Assembly (NCBI GenBank): GCA_020072565.1
Contig: JAIQGI010000036.1
Location: forward strand, 1 to 64,000
DNA length: 64,000 bases
DNA from: Terriglobia bacterium
Lineage (GTDB): Bacteria; Acidobacteriota; UBA6911
Direction: 5' to 3'
The notes below the pieces were generated by a model. The model did not search any database. It was not told where the DNA came from and saw only the letters and a list, made by a program, of their open reading frames with translations. Every line of letters begins with the position of its first letter. Position 1 is the stretch's first letter. Position numbers and translations under genes: made by a program. Below, in pieces: positions 15,029 through 24,152 of this stretch.

Positions 15029-15565
15029 TGCGACCTCAGCTGGTTCATGGGCCGCCTGAACGAATTCATCGCTCGAGCAGCAAACAAGGAGGATTAGGTT
15101 AAGGGCCGGTTCTCGGAAGCACGGTACAAATGCCAGGCGCTACTCGACGAAGCGGCCATCGCCACCTGCACGGTGCATGTAGACCTCAATCCCATCCGGG
15201 CCGGCGGGGCAAGAACTCCGGAAGAAAGCAATTTCACCAGCATCCAGGAACGGATCCGTGCCTGGCGGAAAGAAACGATGACTACAAGCTCCGCGCCCAC
15301 CGCACAAGATATGCAGTCTTCCTCTGTCGGCAGGAGCACGACCGTGCCCGAGAATACTGCTGAAATTCCGGATCCCATTCCCGACCGCGTTTCCGTCTTG
15401 GCGCATCCCTTGGCTGGCTGTGTCCCGTTCAATCAGAATCCGGACGCCGCGGCATTCTATAGATGACTGGAGTCGAGTATTTCGATCTGGTGGACAACTC
15501 GGGGCGGATGACGCGGTCGGATAAACGGGGAGGCATCGCTGTTCCAGATGCTGATATGGGGCATT
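15029..15565 (+). pseudogene. RAYT (REP-associated tyrosine transposase) remnant
   Basis: The frame reads DLSWFMGRLNEFIARAANKED, then an in-frame TAG, then VKGRFSEARYKCQALLDEAA...VDLNPIRAG, which is the second half of Y1-type REP-associated transposases. After 15465 the homologous tail (VEYFDLVDNSGRMTRSDKRGG) is in another frame. The N-terminal half with the HUH motif is not found. Stop plus frameshift make it inactive. I did not find a clear array of REP hairpins next to it. Confidence 0.75.
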
Positions 15566-15609
15566 CTGTGGACTTGCGCAGTCCTCCGGCCTGGAAATGG
15601 AATAATAAC

Positions 15610-16131
15610 TTAATCCTTCCTGCCCAAGTATCGGGTTTTGTCTAGAGACCAATACAGATACTTTTCGGTTTGCGGGAATTTGCTATTGGGAGGAGGGGGC
15701 CCCTCGTGGAGTGCCTGAAAACCGAGTTTTTGCAGTACCCGCTTGGCTCCGTCATTCCACGTCAAGCAGCTTGCGCGCACTGACTTCAACCCCATTTCGA
15801 CAAAGCCGTCCATCAGCAAGAGACTGCTCCCGGCTGAAGCGTAGCCGTGCCGCCAATAATCGGAGCCGACAAAAAATCCCAGTTCAGCTGATCCAGAAGC
15901 CTTGTCGATTCCATAGAGCCCACATACACCCACCACCAGGTCATTGATCAAAATCACAAATATTTGTCCGGTTCCAAGTTCTTCCAGCCGCTTCATCCTG
16001 CCAATCCATGCACGTGTGTCGTCCGGTGAAGGTGAAGAAGGAATATCGCTTGTCCGTGTCAGCTGTGGATCCGAGATAATCCTGTGTATTGCCGTGCTGT
16101 GCTTCAGGTCAATGGGCTCAATTGTCAGCAT
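15610..16131 (-). CDS. GNAT acetyltransferase, RimJ/RimL type
   Basis: A 173-residue N-acetyltransferase of the type that acetylates ribosomal-protein N-termini or small amines. The fold is visible in order: TIEPIDLKHSTAI at the start, the central strand VGVCGLYGID, AELGFFVGSDYWRHGYA as acetyl-CoA loop region, and the end strand NDGAKRVLQKLGF. The ATG at 16131 is preferred because AGGAAGAG lies upstream; an earlier start would add 16 unlikely residues. The gene appears complete. Substrate cannot be inferred. Confidence 0.75.
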   Translation of the reverse strand: MLTIEPIDLKHSTAIHRIISDPQLTRTSDIPSSPSPDDTRAWIGRMKRLEELGTGQIFVILINDLVVGVCGLYGIDKASGSAELGFFVGSDYWRHGYASAGSSLLLMDGFVEMGLKSVRASCLTWNDGAKRVLQKLGFQALHEGPPPPNSKFPQTEKYLYWSLDKTRYLGRKD

Positions 16132-16299
16132 ATGAGGACGACTCTTCCTTGATGAAATCAGATGCCGAGTGCCCAACATATTACCCGCGTCCTGGATTGA
16201 ACAGCAACGAAGAAGCTACCGTGGCCACGGTTGAGGCACGAAAATGGAGCCACGACCGTATCACTTGCTGTCCAGAGATGAGTCCGGAAAACGGTGTAG

Positions 16300-16384
16300 T
16301 GCACCCCTAAAGTGAGACAGATAAAATGAGGACAGAATGATCCTATGTAGAAGGGGTAGGGGGTGTGGGGGAAGGGGGCGGCAG
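16300..16384 (-). mobile_element. IS3-type right end, inverted relative to 11961-12044
   Basis: On the minus strand the segment reads CTGCCGCC...CACACCCCCTACCCC and ends in TGTCTCACTTTAGGGGTGCA (16300-16319). The same pattern is at 11961-12044 on the plus strand, with two differences in the terminal 20 bases. No transposase frame adjoins it here. The rest of the gap (16132-16299 and 16385-16486) shows nothing recognisable. Confidence 0.65.
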
Positions 16385-16486
16385 TAACCGCGCGGCTTGA
16401 TGGCCCCGGAACCAGGAGTCTGTCAGACAACAAACTCTGAACTTGGGGAATGTCTGGTCCGTATTAAGGGAAACAGGGGGTGAAGT

Positions 16487-17227
16487 ATGGCCAAACGAAT
16501 GGCTTGGTTGCTGCCTGTGCTGGCATGCCTCTTCTGCGGCTGCGACGTGCTGGACGAGGCACTGACCTCCGAGCGTATCCAGGGGTCAGGGAAAGTGGTA
16601 CAGGAAAACAGGGACGTGAATGGTTTTAACGAAGTCAACTTTGCCGGATCTGGAGAACTGAACCTGCAGCAAGGAAACAAGGAGTCTCTGACAGTGGCAG
16701 CCGACGACAATCTACTTCCGTATATAAGGACGGAGGTTAGCGGCGGCAAACTCGTGATCGGAATCCAGCGCGGCGTATCGGTTTCACCATCAAAGCCCAT
16801 ACGATACACCCTTGTGGTCAGAACCCTTGATGCGCTCGAGTTGTCCGGTTCCGGGAAAACGCGCGCCGGCCCGCTGCACAGCGGAGATTTCAGCGTCCAT
16901 TTGTCCGGGTCAGGCGACATCGTGATGGAGGCGCTCGACGCGGCGACGCTGGAGGCCGACATCAGCGGCTCAGGAAACATGGAGATTCTCGGAAAAGTCG
17001 GCCGGCAACGGATTCAAATTTCCGGATCGGGCCGCTATGACGCACCGGACCTCGAATGTCAGACTGCCGATGTTTCGGTCAGCGGATCAGGGGAGTCTGT
17101 CCTCTGGGTGCGTGAGAGCCTGTCGGCCCACATCAGCGGATCGGGCTCCGTCAGGTACTATGGGAGTCCCTCAGTGACTAGGAAGGTCAGCGGTTCAGGA
17201 AGCATCCGAAATCTCGGGAATCGCTAA
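16487..17227 (+). CDS. GIN-domain (DUF2807) lipoprotein
   Basis: A 246-residue probable lipoprotein. The signal peptide ends in CLFCGCD, with Cys19 as a fair lipidation site. The mature part is a beta-helix of the head-GIN type with repeated SGSG turns (IQGSGKV, FAGSGEL, LSGSGKT, LSGSGDI, ISGSGNM, ISGSGRY, VSGSGES, ISGSGSV, VSGSGSI). These proteins are found in the envelope of Bacteroidetes and Acidobacteria, with no known biochemical role; adhesion or anti-sigma-related sensing have been suggested for relatives. No operon partner is present. Confidence 0.82.
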   Translation: MAKRMAWLLPVLACLFCGCDVLDEALTSERIQGSGKVVQENRDVNGFNEVNFAGSGELNLQQGNKESLTVAADDNLLPYIRTEVSGGKLVIGIQRGVSVSPSKPIRYTLVVRTLDALELSGSGKTRAGPLHSGDFSVHLSGSGDIVMEALDAATLEADISGSGNMEILGKVGRQRIQISGSGRYDAPDLECQTADVSVSGSGESVLWVRESLSAHISGSGSVRYYGSPSVTRKVSGSGSIRNLGNR

Positions 17228-17228
17228 G

Positions 17229-17243
17229 GGGACCTTCGGTCCC
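17229..17243 (+). terminator. UUCG-loop hairpin after the GIN gene
   Basis: GGGACC-TTC-GGTCCC begins two bases after the stop codon and would form a very stable C(UUCG)G tetraloop hairpin. There is no T-tract, so it may be an mRNA 3'-end stabiliser or a weak terminator. Confidence 0.45.
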
Positions 17244-17311
17244 GCCCAGCGCCTGCTCACTCATCGCACGACGCACTGACGTCGCGGAACTCTCTCGGAG
17301 TGCGGCGCCGC

Positions 17312-17431
17312 TTTTTCGTTGAACCAAAGCGGCGCCGGGACCTGCTCGTTACGCGGATCCTGGTGCCGGTGGACATTTGGATTGTCAGCTTCATCGAAAA
17401 TCCCGCCATCATCGAATACATCCTGGAATAG
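17312..17431 (+). pseudogene. IS91-like transposase tail (tentative)
   Basis: The frame ends VDIWIVSFIENPAIIEYILE followed by a stop, which resembles the last residues of IS91-family transposases. The zinc-finger part upstream is garbled by a frame change. It lies in a run of remnants. Confidence 0.35.
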
Positions 17432-17487
17432 ATCCTGCGCCACCTCACTTCGAGGTTTTCGCGCTGGTCCCCGAAATCCGCCGGGCT

Positions 17488-17718
17488 TCAGGTTCTGGGA
17501 TCGAAACGCTCAACGTCGCGAAACAAATCCAGGTCCCGGTCGAACGAAGCTATCGGAATGGAGGACTCGCTTGCCACAGCTGCGAGATGCGCGTCAACGA
17601 AGTGAATTCCCGTTGCCTGAACTCGGTCCAGAGCGTCATGTACTCGACCGGTTTCAGCCCTCCTGATCGCCGGCGTATTCAAGAACTCGATAAGCACCCG
17701 GGCGGCTTCCAGACCTCG
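17488..17718 (-). pseudogene. PIN-domain (VapC-type) toxin fragment
   Basis: On the minus strand, EAARVLIEFLNTPAIRR...GIHFVDAHLAAVASE...IASFDRDLDLF is the second half of a PIN-domain ribonuclease, keeping the acidic residues of the FVDAHL and SFDRDLD motifs. A stop codon precedes it in frame, so the first acidic residue and N-terminus are lost. No VapB-like antitoxin gene is next to it. Confidence 0.65.
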
Positions 17719-17746
17719 TTGGAATCACGCAGTGTCCCTGGTCTCC

Positions 17747-17968
17747 CTATCTTCCCCTGTATCTGAAAGTGACTTTGGTCTCTTTGTCGAGCACGAGCGG
17801 CCGGACGAACCGGAGCAAAGTGCCGGCGCGCGGCACATCCACCCGCACCGGGAGCACCCCGGCAACGCGCCGCTGCAGGTTGGTGACTGATGTCCGGGCG
17901 GTAGCGCAGGCGCTCGAGGGCGATCGGGGGATGGACCTTGTAGCCCGCCAGTCGCTGCCGGGCGTCAT
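17747..17968 (-). pseudogene. C-terminal fragment of an unknown envelope protein
   Basis: The minus-strand frame ends RRVAGVLPVRVDVPRAG...FVRPLVLDKETKVTFRYRGR and then stops. The ending looks like a beta-sandwich tail of a secreted protein, but I cannot name the family. Nothing upstream in the same frame is convincing. Confidence 0.35.
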
Positions 17969-18064
17969 GGTCGTCCGAATCGATGCGCTCCCCTTGATAG
18001 ACGGAGAAGCCCGGATGCCTCCAGAGCGATCAAGGTGAGAGCCGCCGTTACGCCAAGCGGCAAC

Positions 18065-18442
18065 TCACCTGGTTTCGGACCGATCCCGGGATTCTGGTTC
18101 CATCCCGATCCAGCACTTCGTGAAGCTATATCCCAAGATCGCGGAGAAGTCGACTTGAGACCAAGGCTGGGGGAGATCGCAGTCCCAACAGGGCTGCTTG
18201 CTTCGGGGCGCGACAAGGTCGTGCCGTCCGTCCCGCAAGCACATTCCATGGTACTGCCCCGGGCCAGTGCTCTTTCCTGACCCCTCGGCGATGTTCAGCG
18301 GAATGGAAAGGGATGCACGGCGAAGCGGGTCGGACCTAGCCGCATATCGTGGCGGCAGACTGTCGGCAATTCCGGCTGCAAGTGGCAAGAAGCGGACTGC
18401 GGCTTGATAAACATCGAGCTTGCGCAAGTTCGCGCCCCACAA
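18065..18442 (-). pseudogene. Four-helix-bundle protein, frameshifted
   Basis: The first 60 residues (LRKLDVYQAAVRFL...RRASLSIPLNIAEGSGK) match the small four-helix-bundle family related to 23S rRNA intervening-sequence proteins, with the conserved S-x-P-x-NIAEG. After GPGQ the expected helix is only found in another frame, so the gene is broken. The upstream DNA is the hexamer repeat at 18445-18489. Confidence 0.7.
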
Positions 18443-18444
18443 GA

Positions 18445-18489
18445 AAGTCGAAGTCCAGGTCCAAGTCGAGGTCCAAGTCCACGTCCACG
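18445..18489 (+). repeat. Hexamer array, about seven RRGTCS units
   Basis: AAGTCG-AAGTCC-AGGTCC-AAGTCG-AGGTCC-AAGTCC-ACGTCC follow without gaps. It lies just upstream of the start of the broken four-helix-bundle gene and could be part of its leader or a slippage-prone array. Confidence 0.7.
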
Positions 18490-18556
18490 CAGAGGCGGGT
18501 AGTTAAGTTAACGCTTATGGGGTGCGCCCCTGCGCATGATCGACTTCTTTGACCTC

Positions 18557-19297
18557 TTACTCGGTGCGGACCACGAGCGCAGGGTTGAGAAGCTTGATCA
18601 GCAAAGCTCTTGCGCGCTCGACCGCTTCGGCTTCGTTCGCCTCGACCGTGATCTTTACGCGGTAATCCTCGCTCTCGAAATTCGGGTAGGAACCGACGGC
18701 GACTCGGGGATTCATGGCTGCCACCTGATTCAAACGGGAGGCGATGTCGAACTCGTCCTCACGGGTAAAAACCACCGCCGTGTGGAAAGGAGTTGCGCGG
18801 AAGCGCTCGCGGATAGCGGCGAATTTGGCGCGGAAGATTTCCGGGACGCCGGGGAGGATATAGACATTCTCGATTGCCATTACCGGCCAGCGCGTGGTCG
18901 CCGAGTAGATCAGCTCTGAACCCTCCGGCGCGTCGGCCATGCGGAGGCGTGCCTCGTCCACGCGGCTCCCGAAGTAATCATGGATGACGGCCACGAGCCC
19001 GGGATGGCGCATGATCCCCCGTCCAAATGCTTTGGCTATGCCCACGATGGTTACATCGTCGTGTGTGGGCCCGACGCCGCCCGATGTGAACACATAGTCG
19101 AATTTCGCTGCGCAATCTCTGACGGTGGCCGCGATCTCTTCCTCATCATCAGGGATCGTGCTGATGCGGCGCAGAGCCACGCCCAGGCCGTGCAGCTCGT
19201 GGGTGAGATAGCTCGCGTTCTGGTCTTCAGTTTTGCCGGTGAGAATTTCGTTTCCAATGATCACAACAGCAGCCGTTTTCTCACGCATATAAGACAT
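18557..19297 (-). CDS. cinA: CinA-type molybdopterin-binding-fold protein
   Basis: A 246-residue protein of the competence/damage-inducible CinA N-terminal family. Visible motifs are GNEILTGKTEDQNASYL, FTSGGVGPTHDDVT and the YILPGVPEIFRAKF helix. The C-terminal nicotinamide-nucleotide amidase domain of long CinA proteins is missing, so it is the short form, expected to have pyrophosphatase-like activity on nucleotide substrates. It is the last gene in the minus-strand Bat block, 90 bp after batE, and may be read through from it. Start is ATG 19297 or ATG 19288; neither has a strong ribosome site. Confidence 0.85.
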   Translation of the reverse strand: MSYMREKTAAVVIIGNEILTGKTEDQNASYLTHELHGLGVALRRISTIPDDEEEIAATVRDCAAKFDYVFTSGGVGPTHDDVTIVGIAKAFGRGIMRHPGLVAVIHDYFGSRVDEARLRMADAPEGSELIYSATTRWPVMAIENVYILPGVPEIFRAKFAAIRERFRATPFHTAVVFTREDEFDIASRLNQVAAMNPRVAVGSYPNFESEDYRVKITVEANEAEAVERARALLIKLLNPALVVRTE

Positions 19298-19387
19298 ATT
19301 AGGACAAACCGCAAATTCACGAAATATACGAATGAGTTTTTGTGAATTTCCTGGCTTTGGAGTGCCGCTGCCGTGGCCGGCTGCAGG

Positions 19388-20164
19388 TTACAGGATTCGG
19401 ATGGAGCTGCCCGGGAGCCAGCCGTTCCAGCCATTGGGAAGGCTGATTTGATACCACCCGTTGCTCTCGCCGCGGACGCGCACCAGGACCCCCTCGTGCA
19501 CGGTGACAACCGTGATGTTCTCCGCGCCGGGGCCGCTGCGGATGTCGACCTTCTGTTCGACGATCACGCCTTCCCGTCGATGGGCGTCCTGATAGACTTT
19601 CCAGGTCAGGGAACCGGCAAAAAGGAGCGTGAGCAGGGCGGCGGTGAGGCTTCCCGTTAAGGTCCAGAATGCGAGGCGGGGCTTGCGAGTCAGGAGATAG
19701 ACACTGAAAAGTGCGTTAGCAGCGATGAAGAGGGCCAGCACGAGCCTGCTTTCCTGCGCGATCGTCAGCAAACGCACCACCCTGGATGCCAGGCGCACGG
19801 GAAGAGGATCCTCCGGAATGTCGATCCGGTCCACAATCAGAAGATTTGCGAGTTGGAGGTTTTCACGGATGTCGGAGTCTCCCGGGAGCCTGCGGCGCGC
19901 CTTTTCCCAGTAGTAGATTGCCTCGCCGAGCTTCTTCTGCTTGAAGCAAGCATCGGCAAGGTTGTAATAAACAGTGCCGCTGTCGACGCCCTGCTCGAGG
20001 AGCCGCCTGTAGGAGCGCTCCGCGGCCTCGAAATCGCCGCTCTGGTAATGAGCGTTGCCCTCGTCAAAAATGGCATGCACCGATTCCACGCCGGCCGCGC
20101 GGCAAACGCCGCCCATAAGCATCATAGATGCCAGAGCACACAAAATCGACGTTTGCCGGCTCAT
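19388..20164 (-). CDS. batE: BatE-type TPR and SH3-domain membrane protein
   Basis: A 258-residue protein with a signal peptide (MSRQTSILCALASMMLM), TPR units at about 28-100 (FDEGNAHYQSGDFEAAERSYRRLL; VYYNLADACFKQKKLGEAI), two membrane helices (about 130-185) and a C-terminal bacterial SH3 domain (VIVEQKVDIRSGPG...GWLPGSSIRIL). This domain order is that of BatE, a periplasm-facing member of the aerotolerance complex. It overlaps batD in an ATGA junction at 20161-20164. Confidence 0.85.
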   Translation of the reverse strand: MSRQTSILCALASMMLMGGVCRAAGVESVHAIFDEGNAHYQSGDFEAAERSYRRLLEQGVDSGTVYYNLADACFKQKKLGEAIYYWEKARRRLPGDSDIRENLQLANLLIVDRIDIPEDPLPVRLASRVVRLLTIAQESRLVLALFIAANALFSVYLLTRKPRLAFWTLTGSLTAALLTLLFAGSLTWKVYQDAHRREGVIVEQKVDIRSGPGAENITVVTVHEGVLVRVRGESNGWYQISLPNGWNGWLPGSSIRIL

Positions 20165-22017
20165 CTCTGCGAATGCTCCAAGGTGTCAATGACGGAGCGG
20201 ATGCGATTGGACAGCTCCTTCCGCCGCTCCGGCGCAGGTGAGGCGGAGACGAACCGGCCGAAATCGCACTCCTGAAGAGCCGCCACGGCTTCCTGCACTG
20301 TCTCAGAAGCGATGGCCTTCTCCTCCATGGTGTGTTCGAGGTTGTCGGCAGTGACTTCGATTTCCGGGAGGTTGAACCTGTCCCCGAGGTAGCCGGCGAG
20401 AGCCAGGGCCGCTTCATCGTAGAAGCGCCGCGGCTCCAACCGGCCTGCCTTCTCGGCCTTGTGCAGTCGCTGCAGGGCCAGACGCTTGGCCTTGCGGCTG
20501 CGTGCCAGAACGAGGTCCCCTGACTGCCGGGCTCGCTCTCGCTGGTAAAGAAAGGCCCCAATGTTGAATAGCAATGGCAGCGCACCCAACAGGTAGAACC
20601 AGGGTGAGTAGTAGATCGGCGTGCGCCGGGGCTCCAGATCCGCGCCCGAGAGCTTGATGAAGTTGATGTCCGTGCCCTGACGCGTCAGGTTCTGCTTGTT
20701 GATTCCAGACAGACCGGCGATCGCATTTCCCGCGTCCGATCCGCGCGCGACCTTCAAGAGGAGGGGCGATGTGGACACGGTTTCATAACGCTCGTGCTCG
20801 GGATCGAAATAGGAAAAAGAGAGAGCGGGAATGGTGTGGTCGCCGGGAACTTTGGGGATGATCACGTACTCCCAGACCTTTTCGCCACCGATCTGATCTC
20901 CTGCGACCGGACGTACGTCGTCCTCTCGCTTTGAGGAATAGATGGTCAGATCCGGCGTCGCAGGCAGAGGAATGTCTGGGATTTCTTTAAGATTGCCTCT
21001 GCCTGCCAGCTTCACTCTCAGCGACACGGCATCTCCGGTAGCGACATCGGACTTGTTCAGTTCGCCGGCAAGGGTGAACGATCCGACCGCATTGTTGAAG
21101 CCGGTGGGGCGATCCTGCGACGGAAGGGACTTTACCTCCAGACCCACTTCCTTTGTCTTGCGGTAGACGGTGTCGGTTTGTCCAAAGAAGCCGAAAAAGT
21201 CGCCGGTCGACTTGACAGAGATCGCGAAGGTGGAGGATGGAATCTTCTGCCTGCCGGCGGTGTTGGGGAACAGGGCCTGTTTCTTGACCACGTAATCCAG
21301 ATACTCTTTGCCGTTGATAACCTTGCGCGTGCCGGTCGGCTTGGATGCGACCTCGAGATTCTCGACCCAAAATCCGGTGAGTGGCGGGTTTTCCTGCAAT
21401 TGTAACCCGCTGACGTTGACTTGAGTGTACAAATGGTACGTCAAAGTTACCTGCTGGCCGGGATAGGCGGAGGCGCGATCAAGTTCTGCTGAGACGAAGA
21501 CGTCGTCTCCGGCGGGCTGGGTGCGGCGCCCGGGCTCTTCCGTTCCGAAGGGATCCGTGATCAGGCTTCGTGTTGATGGGGCAGGCGCACGAGAAGCTGA
21601 AGTGATGCGTACTGCCAGCGACTGGGTCTTATAAATCCTGGCACCAACTGCAACTTCAATCGGATCAATGGTGAATTGTCCCTCTTTTTCCGGCAGCAAG
21701 ATGTAGATAAAGCTCTTCGAACTGGTCGACCGCCCGTTGATCCACTGAAACTGAGTGCTCAGACTGGGGCCCGCTACGACCCGAAGGCCTTGAAAACGCG
21801 GCAATCGGGGAGTCTGCGCCTGCGCGCTGTCGTTGCCCGTGATCGTGACGGTGAGCTGAAACTGGTCCTGGACTCCGACGGTGTCGGTGCTCAGGACGGC
21901 GGAAACCTGCACATCCTGAGCCTGGACTGCGGGCAGGAGTAATCCAAGTAATATCAATAGAATGGCAGAGGGGAACCTTCGCTTCGGGGAGGCCAGATTC
22001 AATTCCGGTGTTGCCAT
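20161..22017 (-). CDS. batD: BatD oxygen-tolerance-type protein
   Basis: A 618-residue envelope protein. After a signal peptide it carries several beta-sandwich domains (VQVSAVLSTDTVGVQDQFQLTV...; DVFVSAELDRASAYPGQQV...; SFTLAGELNKSDVATGDAV...), then one membrane helix near residue 480 and a basic helical cytoplasmic tail. This is the BatD layout. Genetic work in Bacteroides and Leptospira links Bat proteins to envelope stress and oxygen tolerance, without a defined reaction. The ATG at 22017 is preferred; an upstream start adds nine residues. It sits between batC and batE in the expected order. Confidence 0.88.
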   Translation of the reverse strand: MATPELNLASPKRRFPSAILLILLGLLLPAVQAQDVQVSAVLSTDTVGVQDQFQLTVTITGNDSAQAQTPRLPRFQGLRVVAGPSLSTQFQWINGRSTSSKSFIYILLPEKEGQFTIDPIEVAVGARIYKTQSLAVRITSASRAPAPSTRSLITDPFGTEEPGRRTQPAGDDVFVSAELDRASAYPGQQVTLTYHLYTQVNVSGLQLQENPPLTGFWVENLEVASKPTGTRKVINGKEYLDYVVKKQALFPNTAGRQKIPSSTFAISVKSTGDFFGFFGQTDTVYRKTKEVGLEVKSLPSQDRPTGFNNAVGSFTLAGELNKSDVATGDAVSLRVKLAGRGNLKEIPDIPLPATPDLTIYSSKREDDVRPVAGDQIGGEKVWEYVIIPKVPGDHTIPALSFSYFDPEHERYETVSTSPLLLKVARGSDAGNAIAGLSGINKQNLTRQGTDINFIKLSGADLEPRRTPIYYSPWFYLLGALPLLFNIGAFLYQRERARQSGDLVLARSRKAKRLALQRLHKAEKAGRLEPRRFYDEAALALAGYLGDRFNLPEIEVTADNLEHTMEEKAIASETVQEAVAALQECDFGRFVSASPAPERRKELSNRIRSVIDTLEHSQR

Positions 22018-22191
22018 CGTTTGTCGAAGTCCTGACTTACCCAATGCTCGCTAGGACGTATCCTGCGGCTGCCGGAAGCGACCGGCAGTCTTCTGTGGTG
22101 CCGGGCACGGTCTGCAAAGGGTCCACTTTCAAGGATTCAGACCTTCTGAGCCCCGCCGGCCTGCCGGTGCTAACCATCTCCCGATCTGTTG

Positions 22192-22941
22192 CTACCAATC
22201 CCTGCCCGTAGCTTTCTTTCGCGCCCGGCGCTCCAGGAGTTTGCGCTGCTCGGCCAGTTCCTGGTTTTGCAGCGCGTCCAGGATCTGCAATGCCCGTTCC
22301 TTGCTGAAGGCTCCCTCCGGACGCACTGACTGGCTGGACTGCGGATTGGCAGGCTTCTGTCCCGGCGGTTCTTGAGACTGGGGTTGCTGCCCCTGCTTGT
22401 CCGGCGGTTTGGGCTCGTTCCTTCCTTTTTCTTCGTTCTGACCACCCTCGGGCTTCTGCCGGCTCGATTCCTGGGTCTGACCCTGCCCCTTCTGTTGCTG
22501 TTCCTGCTCCTGTTTCTTTCTCAGTGCAAGCTCCAGATTATGTTTCGCATCCCGGTCCGAAGGATTTATTCGCAGTGCCTGTATGTAGGCTTGGGCGGAG
22601 TCGCCGAAGCCGCCCATATCGAAAAGCGCGTTGCCGACGTTATACCAACCGTTGGCCTGCAACCCTTTGTCTCCTTTGCTCACGGCCTGTCGCAACGCCT
22701 GCAGCGCCTGATCGTATTTCTTCTGTTTGATCAACGAGTTGCCCAGGTTGTAGGACAGCTCAGGTCGGCCCGGCATGTTCGTCTGAGCTTCGAGGTAGGC
22801 CTTTTCGGCATCCTGATACTTCCCCTGTTCGAAAAGCTGGTTCCCCTGCTTATTTTTCGAGGCGACCGATTCGGCCCGTGTGACTGCTCCGAATGAGACC
22901 CACAGTGCTGCAGTCACCGACATTATTACCATTCGAGACAT
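22192..22941 (-). CDS. batC: BatC-type TPR protein
   Basis: A 249-residue secreted TPR protein. It has a signal peptide, then TPR units NKQGNQLFEQGKYQDAEKAY, SYNLGNSLIKQKKYDQALQAL and YNVGNALFDMGGFGDSAQAY. A Gln/Lys/Pro-rich linker follows, and then the conserved end AFSKERALQILDALQNQE of BatC. The ATG at 22941 with an AGGA site is chosen over an upstream start that would add 43 unlikely residues. Its place between batB and batD confirms the assignment. Confidence 0.88.
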   Translation of the reverse strand: MSRMVIMSVTAALWVSFGAVTRAESVASKNKQGNQLFEQGKYQDAEKAYLEAQTNMPGRPELSYNLGNSLIKQKKYDQALQALRQAVSKGDKGLQANGWYNVGNALFDMGGFGDSAQAYIQALRINPSDRDAKHNLELALRKKQEQEQQQKGQGQTQESSRQKPEGGQNEEKGRNEPKPPDKQGQQPQSQEPPGQKPANPQSSQSVRPEGAFSKERALQILDALQNQELAEQRKLLERRARKKATGRDW

Positions 22942-23085
22942 GTTCCTGGGATTGGGCCGGATTCGGCGCAAAAGCACCGCTGCCAAGGCACCAGGACACA
23001 GGAATGCTTGAGCCTTGGTGTTTTGGCGTCTCGCCGATCTGGCAGTCGAAACACACTCTTGAGATTTCATAACAGTGCCTGCTGG

Positions 23086-24144
23086 TTATACGTCACCGTG
23101 CGCGGCACGGGTTCGGGAATAAATGCGCGCAAGCCAGCCTTCTCCAAGCCGACGGCGCTCGCTGATGCATGCTTCCGCAGCGAGACAAAGAATTGCCAGG
23201 GCGAGCGGGTACTGGAACTGGTCCTCGAAGTTCTGGAAGAGCCTCGACTCCAACTGTTTCTTTTCCATGCGAGACACATCGTCATAGATCTGGTCCAGCT
23301 CGTTCTCAGAGGTGCTCGCCCGGAAATATCTCCCGCCGGTTTCCGATGCGATTTCGGCCAGCGACCGCTCGTCGAGTCTGCTGACAACTACCTGGCCATC
23401 CGGATCTTTACGATAGTCTATTATATCGCCTTTGGGATTTCGAACTGGTATGGGCCTTCCTTCGGTTGACCCGATTCCCACGGCGTAAATTATGACGCCC
23501 GCACCGGTGGCTTTCCTGATTGCGGCTCCGACCTGTCCCTCGAGATCCTCGCCGTCGGTGAAAATGACGAGAACCTTGTATTTTTTTTCCTTGGCGATGA
23601 ATGCGGATGTGGCGGTCTGAATTGCTGCAGCCAGCGAGGTTCCAGGCTCGGGAATGATCTCGGTGTTCGCGATGTCAAGGAAAAGAGAAGCGGCCCCATA
23701 GTCCAGCGTGAGCGGGCACTGCACGATGGCAGTCCCCGCAAAAGCGACCAGCCCAATGCGGTCTCCCTTGAGCCGTCCGATCAGCCCGCGGATTTCGCTC
23801 TTGGCCTTTTCCAGCCTGTTCGGGGCAACATCCTCTGCGCTCATACTATAGGAGGTGTCGAGCGCGGCAATGATATCGACTCCTTGCCGCCGCACCGTGT
23901 CCAGGCGCATCCCCCACTGCGGCCGGGCCAGTGCCAGAACACCGAAAGTGAAAAACCCCGCCAGCAGCAGTGCACGCGCGACCGCCTTGCGGCGGCTGAA
24001 CTCGCCGGTCAAGCGCCCCATGAGCGCCGGCGAAACGAATGACTCCAGCCTGCGGCGCCGGCGCCGAAACGACCATACGAAGAAAGCTGCCAGAGCCGGC
24101 AGCGCCCATAAAAGTTCGAGATACTCCGATCGGACGAAATGCAT
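23086..24144 (-). CDS. batB: BatB-type VWA membrane protein
   Basis: A 352-residue protein with two N-terminal membrane helices (about 8-27 and 55-75), a VWA domain with the metal site DTSYS (DIIAALDTSYSMSAEDV), threonine- and aspartate-containing loops (TLDYGAASLFLD; FTDGEDLEG), and a C-terminal helix near 305-330. BatA and BatB are paired VWA proteins of the inner membrane that face the periplasm. It starts eight bases after batA ends. Confidence 0.9.
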   Translation of the reverse strand: MHFVRSEYLELLWALPALAAFFVWSFRRRRRRLESFVSPALMGRLTGEFSRRKAVARALLLAGFFTFGVLALARPQWGMRLDTVRRQGVDIIAALDTSYSMSAEDVAPNRLEKAKSEIRGLIGRLKGDRIGLVAFAGTAIVQCPLTLDYGAASLFLDIANTEIIPEPGTSLAAAIQTATSAFIAKEKKYKVLVIFTDGEDLEGQVGAAIRKATGAGVIIYAVGIGSTEGRPIPVRNPKGDIIDYRKDPDGQVVVSRLDERSLAEIASETGGRYFRASTSENELDQIYDDVSRMEKKQLESRLFQNFEDQFQYPLALAILCLAAEACISERRRLGEGWLARIYSRTRAAHGDV

Positions 24145-24152
24145 GGAGTTTC

